From Ochotona curzoniae (taxonomy: Eukaryota; Chordata; Mammalia; Lagomorpha; Ochotonidae): DNA of 64,000 nt. The position numbers were made by a program, and so were the translations under genes. Positions 46,810 to 56,774 of the stretch are shown piece after piece. The notes under the pieces are model-generated. The model was not told where the DNA came from and did not search any database. It saw only the letters and a list, made by a program, of their open reading frames with translations. Position 1 is the stretch's first letter. Each line of letters begins with the position of its first letter. The stretch spans positions 9,672,001 through 9,736,000 of the forward strand of contig NW_024467120.1 in assembly GCF_017591425.1 (NCBI RefSeq), given 5' to 3'.

Positions 46810-47197
46810 AAGTTTTATATTATTTTAAATATATATATATATACATGAACCCAAATAATATATATCCATAAATGAAAATCTGCATGAACATTTCTCCTCC
46901 TCAAATGTATTCACTGGTCAAAGTTCATGTCCTTCTGAAACCTAAGTCACAGTTAAAGTTGCCCAGATAGCCTCTTATCATAAGCACAAATAGTAGTCTT
47001 GATTATAATCAAGATGTTATTATGGAATGGCCAGCATATTCAGTTCTATCACCTTTTTTCTTTCTTAAATTTTTAACTGTAGTTCAATTCTTTTTTTAAA
47101 TCAGACTTTTTTTGTACTATAGCCAATTTAATAAACAACAGTGCAACTCTAAATAATGCAGGAGAAAATCACGTTTCACAATTTTGATGTGGCAAAC
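46810..47197. other. AT-rich DNA with short (AT)n
   Basis: (AT)n at 46830-46842; nothing else assignable. Confidence 0.45.
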
Positions 47198-47211
47198 AGC
47201 CTCACCATTTT
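47198..47211. repeat. Left target-site duplication of CSINE
   Basis: 'agcctcaccatttt', repeated as 'agcctcaatatttt' at 47544-47557 (two differences in 14). Confidence 0.75.
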
Positions 47212-47541
47212 TTAAAAGATTTATTTATTTTCATTAGAAAGTCAGATACACAGAGAGCACGAGAGGCACAGAGGAAGATCTTCCATCAATTGATTCACTC
47301 TCCAACTGGCCGCAATGGCTGAAACTAAGCTGCCCACCTGAAACCAGGAGCCAGGAGCTTCTTCTGGGACTCCTATGTGGATGCAGGGTCCCAAGGCTTT
47401 GGGCCATCCTTGACTGCTTTCCCAGGCCACAAACAGGGAGCTGGATGGGAAGTGGAGCTGCTGAGACTAGAACCAGCACCCATATGGGAGCCTGATGCGT
47501 GCAAGGTGAGGGTTTAGCCACTAGGCTACCTTGCCGAGTCC
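47212..47541 (-). mobile_element. CSINE, young, full length
   Basis: Reverse copy from 'aaaagatttatttattttca' through 'gaggaagatcttccatcaat', 'ggtcccaaggctttgggcca', 'ccacaaacagggagctggat' to the head 'tagccactaggctaccttgc'. The duplication above fixes both ends. A 105-codon minus frame over it is a shadow. Confidence 0.93.
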
Positions 47542-47543
47542 AT

Positions 47544-47557
47544 AGCCTCAATATTTT
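47544..47557. repeat. Right target-site duplication of CSINE
   Basis: 'agcctcaatatttt', partner of 47198-47211. Confidence 0.75.
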
Positions 47558-47559
47558 AT

Positions 47560-48120
47560 GAGGAAATTCACTTGAATTAAAAGAGGAAATCCACTTGAAT
47601 TATTATCAAGGTATTGCCCTGGTCTCAGAAACAAATCTCATCCCTGGATTTCTCCTATAGGTAACACTGATTTTAGCTGTGTAAAAATAGTTTGTCAGTG
47701 ATTTTTGTCTAAGAAAATGCAGTCTGTGTCTTAAAGTGCTATTCCCTTCAATTAATTTTCACTCTGTTCAAACGTTGACTAAAAGCATATTACACGTAAG
47801 AAAGAGATAGGCCGGAGAAGTGCAATTATCAACCTATTTTTTTTAAATTTCTCTTCAGAAGTCTTAAAAATAGGTTAGCAAATGACATGGGGTAGAAGTA
47901 CGCAGTCTCCTGACACAGAGAGCAGATCACATGTCATGTTGAGATTCTTTCCAGTTCACTTACTCTATGATTGCAATTCTTAAATGCACTAGCAATGTGT
48001 AAAGACCCTTTAAAGGCTTTGAAATTGGTAGTGATTTTATTTTTATACTAATGATACATTGTAGTCATTGCTACAATGATGCTCTTCCCTCTAAGGATCT
48101 TGGAGAGCTTTCTTGACATT
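47560..48120. other. Unique AT-rich DNA
   Basis: No gene or assignable repeat. Confidence 0.45.
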
Positions 48121-48124
48121 TTCT

Positions 48125-48215
48125 AATTAACTCTCCCTGTATTCCGCAGAAGCATGCACAAGGCACATGTTATTATCCTCATTGTAGGCACAGCAAAGCT
48201 GAGTGTCTAGGGATA
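48125..48215 (+). repeat. Possible MIR core fragment
   Basis: 'ttaactctccctgtattccg', then 'atgttattatcctcattgta' and 'ggcacagcaaagctgagtg' follow the MIR core (taatcctc...ttattatccccattt..gaaactgag) in order, with substitutions. Confidence 0.5.
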
Positions 48216-48529
48216 AAAAAAAAATTAGTGAATCTATTCTTATAAATCTGGAATATGCAAATTAACAAAAGACTTGCTGTACTTCTTATGAAGGCAGAAT
48301 TTATAGAGATGATAACATAAACTGAGAGATGAAAAAAGGAGAAAAAAATGTAACACTTTTGAAACAGCTGTCTGTATCCTTAAGTATAATTCTAGCTTAC
48401 TATCTGTAGTACCAACATGGAAGGGTGATCTCTGAAGTCAGCTTTCAGGGGAAAGAAAGCTATACCAAAACCAATGGAAGGTCTAAATGACCCATAATGT
48501 AGATTCTGTTTATCTATTATCTCTCCACA

Positions 48530-48665
48530 TATTCCTTTTGGTATCCTTGGAGGTATGTGGGTGTGGTTCTAAGACCACCAAAGATACTTCAGTATACAAA
48601 TGGAGTAATGGAGTAATATTTGTATACAACATATACACAACCATCTATATACTTTAAATGATTTT
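48530..48665 (+). mobile_element. Tigger-like DNA transposon fragment
   Basis: Same family as 17030-17580: 'ccttttggtatccttggagg', 'gtggttctaagaccaccaaa', 'gatacttcagtatacaaatg', 'acaacatatacacaaccatc' and 'tatactttaaatgattt'. Left end and proximal interior only. Confidence 0.62.
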
Positions 48666-48669
48666 TTTC

Positions 48670-49320
48670 AGACACTGAAGGCTAAGTGTCACTAAGAACA
48701 TTGTTATGATATTTTGTTTAAGGCACAGATAAAAAAAATCTCTGGCTGTGTTCAATGTTGGTACGATATTTCTTTCCAAATATGTTTTGATTTGGTTGAA
48801 TTTCCAAATGCAATCATATAGACTCGGGTGAGTATGTTCTTCAAAAAAAGTGAGTTTGCTAAGCCTCATCAACAGAAATTCAAGCGTGGTGACAGCATGT
48901 TAAAATACAAATGGCAATTGAAGCCCAAATTGCATTGGACAAGGCCTATCTCAATTTGGATTTTCCACATGGGCAACATGCAATTTGAATGATGACCCTC
49001 ACAAAAAGCTCATACAGATGTAGAAACTGAAATTCAAATATAAAAAAATTATAAGTGTTTGTTGACAATGTGTTAGCCTAGTTTTCCTCCAGACTATAAA
49101 AATAAACATGAAATTTCAAAGTAAATGTTTAATTGGGGAAAATGTCATCACTGTGATATATTTTGGGTTCTAGTTTTATTCTAATCTTTGTTTTTGCATT
49201 TTGCATTAAAATGCCAAAGCGTTATGACAAACAGGAAAGTCTAAATTTCTTTTCATATAGAAAAAATAAATTTGTGATTGAAGAAGAGCCATCTAAAAAG
49301 CAGCTATTAACAGCCTAGAC
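48670..49320. other. Unique AT-rich DNA
   Basis: No gene or assigned repeat. A 72-codon minus frame (48872-48654) covers mainly AT-rich sequence next to the Tigger relic. Confidence 0.4.
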
Positions 49321-49324
49321 AGAA

Positions 49325-49612
49325 GTTTAACCTAGAGGGTAAGATATGTAAAAAGACACCTGTCTGTGTGTCATGTTGGAGTCCCAGCTTTGGCCTAGAC
49401 TCCAGCTTCCTATCAATAAGCACTCTGGAAGGCAGTGATGGGGACCCTAGGGATTGAGTTCTGACAACCCATGCTGACCACCTGGTACTGAGGTGGGAGA
49501 ACTAGTTTGGGTTCCAGACTCCCTGCTTTGGCCTGAACCAGCCTAGGCCATTGAACTGGTGGATGGGAACTCCATGTCTGTATCTTGTCATCTCAAATAA
49601 ATATAAAAATGG
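49325..49612 (+). mobile_element. CSINE, old
   Basis: Diverged plus copy: 'gagtcccagctttggcctag', 'cagcttcctatcaataagca', 'ggtactgaggtgggagaact', 'gctttggcctgaaccagcct', tail 'gtcatctcaaataaatataa'. Confidence 0.75.
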
Positions 49613-49746
49613 TGGATATTTGGGAGTAAGATTCCTCTTGACCTTAAAAGTTATCTGGATTACATACAGTAGAACCATCTATTTTCTGTCCGGACTCATC
49701 AAGACTTATATTTTATATTTGTGCAGTGATGATGAGAGGAATAGGA

Positions 49747-49787
49747 AACACACACACACACACACACATATAAACACACACACACGT
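49747..49787 (+). repeat. (CA)n microsatellite
   Basis: (CA)n split by 'tataaa'; about 10 plus 6 units. Short frames on both strands here are artefacts. Confidence 0.9.
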
Positions 49788-49789
49788 GT

Positions 49790-50090
49790 TATAAAGAAGA
49801 CAGGTGATAAATAAAATACAAGATCAATAGCTCTTTCAATACTGGTTTTGCTACATCTCAGGGATTTTGGTACTTCTGTTTTTATTTTCATTTCTACCAA
49901 AAATCTTTTTTTTCTCATTCCTTTTTTCACTCACTCATAGGTCATACAATAGCATCATTTACTTCAAGAGATTTTTTTTTAAATTTTCTTTTTCGTTTCT
50001 TCAGCAACACATTGTTATTTAAATTCATCTTGTAAGTTTTCTATTTTTCTTCCCGTTGTTGATTTGTATTATACCTTTTTATTTGAAGGG
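49790..50090. other. T-rich AT-rich DNA
   Basis: T-tracts at 49973-49980 and elsewhere. Nothing assignable; may be degraded L1 sequence next to the 50095 copy. Confidence 0.35.
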
Positions 50091-50094
50091 ATTT

Positions 50095-50385
50095 ATAGTA
50101 ACTGTGTAATAGGACTGTCATATCTAGATGTGAAGATACAATGCAGTATGCATCTCTATTTCCAAATCAAACATGGACTTGACAATGGGATGCTGGACTC
50201 TTGCCATTGTCCATACCTACAATGTCAGGATACACTTAAATAGCAGAATAATAGACTTAGGACTCATTGTAAAGGACTATACTGATGTAATAATATAGGG
50301 AAAATCAGTGTAGGGGAGAAGATTTGTGGAGGGGGATACAGCCTATGGAACTGTACCATAAAATAATAAATATTTTTTTAAAAAT
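50095..50385 (+). mobile_element. Lagomorph L1 3' UTR with A-tail
   Basis: Sense copy: 'ctagatgtgaagatacaatg', 'cagtatgcatctctatttcc', 'gccattgtccatacctacaa', 'gactcattgtaaaggactat', 'gcctatggaactgtaccata', 'aaataataaatattttttta'. Matches 15940-16335 (same strand) and the reverse of 9022-9335, so three copies of one family occur in this window. 5' truncated. Confidence 0.82.
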
Positions 50386-50780
50386 CTGGGATAGATGGAA
50401 TTAGGAAACTTAAAACTTTGAAGAGCCCCTGTATATGCTCAACAGCTGACCTTTTTACTTTTGACTAGTTGGAAAGACTTCACTTGCATTGATATTTTGC
50501 TTTGTTTTTCCCTACGTGTGACTTTTTTTTTTTTTTTTGCTTTATTGGAGTTCTATTGCCTTTATTCCTGCCTTCTGTTTGTTTCAAATTTAACTATCAC
50601 CTATGTCCCAGTTTCTCAAAGTGCTCTCTTTATTTTTTTGCCTCAAAACATCACTTGTAATATAAACATTTAATATTATGAACTCTCCTCTGATCAGTTC
50701 CTTAGTTGAAGTCCATAAATTTTTGTATGTTTTAGTTAATCATTTCCTGGTCAGTATATTTCCTGTTTTCTCCTGTGATG

Positions 50781-50783
<3 letters not shown>

Positions 50784-50834
<51 letters not shown>
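50784..50834 (+). repeat. (TG)n microsatellite
   Basis: About 25 uninterrupted TG units, ending in 'gtgcgcatac'. The alternating purine-pyrimidine tract can form Z-DNA. Confidence 0.95.
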
Positions 50835-50836
<2 letters not shown>

Positions 50837-50971
50837 ATACATGCAGTGTGAGTGGACAGTTGCATGTAATCTGGTGATTATTTAAGTGATATATGCTAAA
50901 TGAATATCATTGTCATAAATGATGCACCAGTCAGGTGCAAGAAATGTACATCACTTTGAAATTTTAAATTG

Positions 50972-51265
50972 ATTTTCATTTTATTTGAAAAAAAATATTT
51001 GGAAACACAGAAAAGGGAAGCAGAGGGATCACCCATGCATTGGTTCACCTCCTACATGTCCACTGTTGGCAGGGATGTGCCAGGATGAAACCAGGAGCTG
51101 AGAGAACTCAACTGGGGTTTCCTATGCAGTTGGGACCGTAACACTTTGCAACATCACTGTCTGCTCAAGGGTGTCCATTAGCAGAAAGTTGAGTTTGGGA
51201 TTCGAACCTCAGTACTCCAATATGGGATGTGGACATCTTAAATAATGTATCAAATACTTACTTAC
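50972..51265 (-). mobile_element. CSINE, old
   Basis: Reverse diverged copy: 'attttatttgaaaaaaaata', 'cccatgcattggttcacctc', 'gatgaaaccaggagctgaga', 'gggattcgaacctcagtact' (reversed B-box region), and the reversed head through 'aatatgggatgtggacatct'. Confidence 0.78.
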
Positions 51266-51269
51266 CATT

Positions 51270-52390
51270 TGGGGACTTTTTTTTTAACTTTTGTATTGTT
51301 CAAGTCATAAAGCATGGCTTGTATGCTTTCAGTCTTTTAAAATTTGTTGAATTTCCTCATATACCCAGAAAATGATACAACTTGAAAAATACAGCATTTA
51401 TTTAAAAGCAATGATTGTTGAATAGTCAAGTCTGTTGAACACTGTGCTTTGATTTTCTTTTAAATAATCCTTTTTCCTTGTGTACCTATTGTTGTATTCC
51501 TGTTTACCTGTCTTACATTCACTGGTGTATTTTGCTATATTGTGTCCAACTTACCTGCCAGCTGATATAATTACTTATTTATGATATTGTACTTTGCATT
51601 CCTAACATATGACTCCTTTACATAACATATAGCTCCTTTGCTAAAATTCTTTATCTATATAGGCATACCATTTAACTTTTCTAATATGTTACTTCACATA
51701 TTAGTTATAGTGAGTTACAATTTCTGTGTAATAATTCCAACAATTTGGCCACTTTGGGATATTTTTCTGCCGTTTGAACTTCCTGTTGACAATTAGTTGT
51801 TTTATGTTGCTTCGGATTTTCTTTTCTCGTAAGCTTTTGTTGGGTTACTAGACGAGATGAATAGAATGTACTGCAAACTGACATAAAGTTTATTTCTGGA
51901 GGTGGGCATGTTTCTTTTTTTTTTTTTTTTTGGTCACGTCATTACAGTAGTTGGTTCATTAATTCTACTAGTTGCACTGTGTTTCACTTGGTTGCTGTTC
52001 TAGTCTCTTTCAATCTATGCATGACCGATGTTCTCAGGATGGTGGACAAATACTGTTTTAATCAGGAATGCAGAAGAGGTTCCTCTGTACACCTGCTCCG
52101 CCTTTCTGCAGAGTATCTGTCCACACTGCTTCCCCAAAGTGTATTTCTGCTGATTTTTATGTGATACAAGGCTTGTGATGGAGCCATGGATATCCCACTC
52201 TTCCATTCCAACTTCAGCCTCTAGACAGTCATAAGCTCTCAAGAATCAGCAGTGTGCCATTTGTGCATTTCTGTTCCTTCTCCACTGACAAACAACCTCT
52301 GCCTTGTCTTCAATGCAGTTTAAGAACTGGGCACTCTACTTCACCACTTACTGGCCAAACTCAGCCTTTATACTGTTGAATACCACATGC
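51270..52390. other. Unique AT-rich DNA
   Basis: T-tract at 51915-51931. Frames at 51979-52164 (plus) and 52242-52015 (minus) overlap on opposite strands without recognisable domains. Confidence 0.4.
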
Positions 52391-52394
52391 CAAG

Positions 52395-52529
52395 TCTCTA
52401 TTCACCCAATGTTAATGCATTCAATCCTCTTATCCAATGCGAAGGTAGCAGGAGTTAGGGCCTCGAGGTGATTGTGTCAAGAGGGAAGAGAACTCTTTAT
52501 TAAAGAGCACTCCTTATTAAAGGAACACT
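52395..52529 (+). mobile_element. MLT1-type MaLR LTR, left part
   Basis: 'aatgttaatgcattcaatcc', 'agcaggagttagggcctcga' then 'ggtgattgtgtcaagaggga' and 'agagcactccttattaaagg' follow the MLT1 LTR blocks (gatggta..ggaggtggggcctt..ggtgattaggtca..cccttataa). It stops where two CSINEs begin and resumes at 53107. Confidence 0.6.
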
Positions 52530-52841
52530 AGCGGGCACACACTGTTACATAGGGGGCAAAGCTACCACCTGTAGTGCTGGTATCCTGGTTCTAATTCAAG
52601 CTGTTCTACTTCCTTCCCATCTGCCTCCCTGCTAATGTGACTGAGGAAAGCAATGGAGGATGGCCAAAGTGCTTGACCCTTCCACCCATGCAGGAGATCC
52701 AGAATAAAAGCCTGGCTTTTGGCTTAAGACTGGCCCAGCTCTGGCCATTGCACTTATTTATGGACTGAATCAAATGGTCCAAGACCAATCTGTGCCACTT
52801 CCTCTCTTGCTCCATTAATGCTACCTTCCAGATACACAAGG
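52530..52841 (+). mobile_element. CSINE, older, inside MaLR LTR
   Basis: 'gcaaagctaccacctgtagt' then 'gctggtatcctggttctaat', 'cctccctgctaatgtgactg', 'aagcctggcttttggcttaa', 'gactggcccagctctggcca'. Tail truncated by the next SINE. Confidence 0.8.
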
Positions 52842-53106
52842 GCCACTGCTGTGGCTTAGCATGTTAAAGGCTGTGTGTTGTTGCCATCCCATATGATCAC
52901 CAGGTTGGGTCCTTTGCTGCTTCACTGAAGTTTCAGCTCCCTGGTAACATACCTGGGAAAGAAGCAAAGGTGATCTAAATGCTAGGGCCTCTACATCCAC
53001 ATCGAGGCTCGCATGAAGTTCGTGGCTTCTCCCTCTCCTTCTCCTTTTGCTTATCCCTCTCTGTAACTTTGTATTTCAAATAAACAGGTACATCTTTAAT
53101 TTTTTA
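52842..53106 (+). mobile_element. CSINE, older, tandem to previous
   Basis: Head 'ggccactgctgtggcttagc' starts directly after the previous copy; 'cccatatgatcaccaggttg', 'cagctccctggtaacatacc', 'taactttgtatttcaaataa'. Central body shortened. Confidence 0.82.
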
Positions 53107-53245
53107 AAATAAGCATTTAATCTTGGATTTCCCCATCTCCAGAACTGTGAGAAGTAAATTTCTGTTTATTATGAGCCTGCCAAACTATGGTTGCATCTTA
53201 TAGCATCCTAAGCATACTTAGATATTTGGGGCAGGAGGCTTTGGT
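53107..53245 (+). mobile_element. MLT1-type MaLR LTR, right part
   Basis: 'tcttggatttccccatctcc', 'agaactgtgagaagtaaatt' then 'tctgtttattatgagcctgc' and 'aaactatggttgcatcttat' is the diagnostic 3' end of MLT1 LTRs. Ends near 'catacttagatat'. Confidence 0.75.
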
Positions 53246-53249
53246 GGGG

Positions 53250-54600
53250 ATGATTTCCCCACCCCTTTATGCAAATGTATAATGCCGCACACCAGCTGAT
53301 GTCCTATCACTCCACAATAGAGATATTTTTGTATAGTGTCATTTAATCACCTTAGTTAAAACACACTTTTGTCTGAAATTAATGTATGGGCTAGAATGGG
53401 GGGTTGTGTTTCTCTTCCTCTAAAAGAAAATAACTTTGGCTCATATCTCACAGCACTGCTTGGGGTGATCAGCAGCAACTTACCACTCTCTCATTATCCT
53501 GCTGGGTTTAGAGCATCCATAGACTTCTCCAGATAGTTCTTCCCCATCTGTAAATCAAACCGGCCCTGCACACGCATGCTGCTCAATGTCTCACTCAGGT
53601 GTCTTTATTCGAATCCTTTCTGTAGAAACCAGTGGGTCATGACTAGGAAGTGAGTGTTGATTGCCTGTCACGTGACGCTTCTGAGGTTTTTGCACTAATA
53701 CTTTAACTCATGCATGATATTTTGTAATTTTTCAAAATTCTAGTTATAATTTCATTCCTCACTTTTTTTTTTTGCAGCACAGCCTCATTTCTCCATGCAT
53801 GTGAACATGGAACATGAAACTTGTCTCTGCTTGGAGGATCTTCTCACCATTTAGAATTCAATTACCTCTTCATCTGATTTTAGATTTGCATTGGACTAAA
53901 AATTCTCTGATTCATTTCTTTTAGATTAGGCATATTTTCTTACTGCGTTTTGTTTCATCAGGTTCTATATCCTTCCTGGGAGCATGAGTCTGGTAAGTAT
54001 TTATTTTTTCGTATTCGCACCAAAAGTATACCGTTTCTGTGTGTGATCTGTGTTATGCTTCAATAACAAATAACCTTAAGGTATCTGTGGCTTAAAATGA
54101 GACACACATGACTTGTCTATTTTGGGGAAGGCAAATAACCTGCTCAGATTTATTTTCTCATGGGGACCCAGGGTGATAGAATGGTCTTCAGTGTAAATTT
54201 TCAATTCCTTAGGGCAGAGAAAGTTGAAATGCTTATGAGGGAAAAAGAGTTTCCATCACCACAAAATGGTCTCAATCATTTTTCACAAATGCTTTGATTA
54301 ACTTCCTAAATCCCCTACTTCTTTCAAAACCAAGCCTGAAGAAATTGTCATCATTCTGTAGGTATTTAGAAGAAAATGAATCAATGAACAAAACTTCTTA
54401 CAGACCTTGAGTTTAAAACAAAGCTCATCTCTGCTGTACGCTTAAGCTTGGTACCCAATATGCTAAATAAGAAAAGGCGCCACTTCCAATCAGACTATCA
54501 ACTGTTAGATTCAGTTCTTTTCTCTGAGTACAAAGTTGATTGAATAAATCGTGAGAGAGCCTCAGGAGGTAAAACAGAACTTGTTGGGAAAAACATAAAA
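53250..54600. other. Unique DNA, one possible ancient repeat
   Basis: No gene. 54045-54200 ('cttcaataacaaataacctt', 'gtggcttaaaatgagac') resembles the 'aacaaaataccacaaact..gtggcttaaa' wording of an ancient mammalian repeat but is too short to assign. Nothing else seen. Confidence 0.35.
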
Positions 54601-54601
54601 C

Positions 54602-54604
<3 letters not shown>

Positions 54605-54659
<55 letters not shown>

Positions 54660-54674
54660 AGAGAGAGAGAGAGA
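54605..54674 (+). repeat. (GA)n microsatellite
   Basis: About 35 GA units with one 'at' interruption at 54655-54656. A long polypurine tract. Confidence 0.95.
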
Positions 54675-54926
54675 CTATTGGGTCATGTTTGCTTATTTAT
54701 TCATTCATTGTCCCAACTCAAGTGAGGAGACATTATTTTGTGGTTTTCAAAAGATACAGTGGGCTTCTAGAAGAGGATAAGAAACTTATGTTAGAAACAC
54801 TTGCACACATAATCTCCCAGTGAAGGCTTTCAGACTTTTTAATGAAATTCCAAGGAGTTTTAAAGACACTTTTCAACTTCTTTCTGGAGTTTTTAAAGTC
54901 CAACATAGGATCTCATTTGTTTGAGG

Positions 54927-55243
54927 TTTTTTTTTTCTTTTAAGATTTATTTATTTTTGTTGCGAAGTCAAATATACAGAGAGGAGGAGAGAAAGAGTAA
55001 GATCTGTTCGATGTGACCGCGATGGCCGGTGCTGCGCCGATTCAAAGCCAGGAGTAGGGACCTCCTCCAGGTCTCCCACACGGGTGCAGGGGCCCAAGGC
55101 TTTGAGCTGTCCTTGACTGCTTTCCCAGGGCACAAGCAGGGAGCTGGATGGGAAGTGGGGTTGCTGGGGTTATAACCCGCGCCCATATGGGATCCTGCTG
55201 TGAACAAAGCAAGGACTTTAACCGCTAGGCCACCATGTCGGGC
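54927..55243 (-). mobile_element. CSINE, young, full length
   Basis: Begins with the T-tract at 54927-54936, 'taagatttatttatttttgt', 'gcgaagtcaaatatacagag', 'gcccaaggctttgagctgtc', 'ccagggcacaagcagggagc', ending with 'cgctaggccaccatgtcggg'. CpGs are retained at several sites, as in a recent insertion. No clear duplication found. Confidence 0.93.
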
Positions 55244-55339
55244 ATAAAAAATTTTTTTAGAGAAATTGAAGAGCATACATTGTGATATAGAAGGTTCAGC
55301 TTGTACTTGGAACACACACAAACTCTCTTGGAGTCCCAC

Positions 55340-55640
55340 CTTGCCTCCTTCCAATCATGTGTCCTGCTACGGGGCATCGTGTGAGGTCAATGGTGACTTA
55401 AGAACTTGGATCCTGGCTGCACATGTGGGAGCCATATGGAGTGTCTGCTTCCATTCCTGCCTTTGGTCTGGCCGAACCTGGCTGTTACAGCAATTTAGGG
55501 AGTGAACCAGCAGATGGAAGACTCTCTTTGCCTTAATTACATTTGTCCTTCTCCATTTCTTTTTCGCTTTCTCTCTATCTCTCACCCTTGCTCTCCCCTG
55601 TGATTTTCAAGTAAATAAAAGTGCATAACTTTTAAAAATA
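55340..55640 (+). mobile_element. CSINE, old, 5' part diverged
   Basis: 'cacatgtgggagccatatgg', 'ctggctgttacagcaattta' then 'gggagtgaaccagcagatgg', a long CT tract, tail 'gattttcaagtaaataaaag'. Confidence 0.72.
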
Positions 55641-55648
55641 CTGACCTT

Positions 55649-55982
55649 GGGCCCAGTGCAGTGGCCTAGCAGCTAAAGTCCTCACCTTGAAAGCGCCAGG
55701 ATCCCATATGGGTGCCGGTTCTAATCCCGGCAGCTCCACTTCCCATCCAGCTCCCTGCTTGTGCCCTGGGAAAGCAGTCGAGAACAGCCCAAAGCCTTGG
55801 GACCCTGCACCTGCCTGGGAGACCTAGAAGAAGTTCCTGGATTCTGGCTTCGGATTGGCACAGCACTGGTCATTGTGGTCGCTTGGGGAGTGAATCATCG
55901 GAGTGAATCATTCCTCTCTTTCTCTCCTCCTCTCTGTATATCTGACTTTCCAATAAAAGTAACAGTAAAAAAAAAAAAAAAA
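55649..55982 (+). mobile_element. CSINE, young, near-consensus
   Basis: Best-preserved copy here. A-box area 'gtggcctagcagc' (55661-55673), B box 'ggttctaatcc' (55717-55727), 'cttcccatccagctccctgc', 'gcccaaagccttgggaccct', 'ggcttcggattggcacagca', 'tgactttccaataaaagtaa', A16 tail (55967-55982). tRNA-derived Pol III promoter elements are intact in sequence. 'gagtgaatcatcg' is repeated at 55888 and 55901. Confidence 0.95.
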
Positions 55983-55984
55983 GA

Positions 55985-56505
55985 AAAACTTTAATCTGTT
56001 AAAAAAAATTACTCACCTTAAAATAAATGAAAATGAATCTTATATCTTTTAGCATAAATAAGATCATTAATCCCAATTATAATTTACACAAATAACATAA
56101 ATTATAATTATATATATATATATGCTCTCACATATACATGTGTACCCGTACATAAGTTTGCTATTTTGTAGACATAGATGAGTATATATTAGGTATATAT
56201 AGAGTATATTTTGAAATAAAATAATACTCAATAGAATTTATGCTCCTAAGTGTTACCAAATATACTAAACATCTTTCCAGATCCATAAGCTTTACTGTGA
56301 AATGCCTCTAAAATTCTGTTTTCAATAGTCTTCTACTGTAACTTACATGAGTCTATCCTTGGCATTTGAGCAGGCAGTTGAGCTTATAAATGTATATCTT
56401 CATTGTTAAAATATTTCTAAAAACTTCATCAGAGTATTTGGTGGCTCAAACAGTTTCTAAAAGCCTAACCTCTTTTAAAAATATTAACCTTTTAGCTTCT
56501 ATAAT
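55985..56505. other. AT-rich DNA with (AT)n
   Basis: (AT)n at 56108-56124 and a broader (TATA) region to 56215. No gene. Confidence 0.5.
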
Positions 56506-56506
56506 C

Positions 56507-56608
56507 CCATTATTTTATGTTTACAGCCTCCTATACATAAAATATTTCTATTTTAAACCATTATTTTATATTTACAGCCTCCTATACATAAAATATTTCT
56601 ATATTAAA
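56507..56608 (+). repeat. Two-copy tandem duplication, 51-bp unit
   Basis: Unit 1 (56507-56557) and unit 2 (56558-56608) both read 'ccattattttat', one G/A difference, 'tttacagcctcctatacata', 'aaatatttctat', one T/A difference, 'ttaaa'. Two differences in 51. Because 51 is a multiple of three the frame through it (56390-56629) stays open and repeats, but it is not a supported gene. Confidence 0.92.
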
Positions 56609-56746
56609 CCATGGGAAATCGAGACATGAAGGGGTCTTCCAGAGACATTTTTAAGTCTTTGTATTTTTTCACACGTTTTTCAAATTGCAAACTAACAAGT
56701 TCTCCCTCATTTTCTGTTTACCTCCAAACAGAAAATTAAAGCAAAA

Positions 56747-56770
56747 CACACACACACACACACACACACA
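56747..56770 (+). repeat. (CA)n microsatellite
   Basis: About 12 CA units. Opposite-strand frames around it are artefacts. Confidence 0.9.
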
Positions 56771-56774
56771 ACCA

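Noticed and set aside
54045..54200. Ancient repeat similar to 'gtggcttaaaacaaca' elements
   Set aside because: Only two short word matches; too little to assign.
54968..55354. 128-codon minus-strand open frame
   Set aside because: Shadow of the young CSINE at 54927-55243.
55649..55982. tRNA gene suggested by A and B boxes
   Set aside because: The boxes belong to the tRNA-derived head of a CSINE; no cloverleaf with a proper acceptor stem follows.
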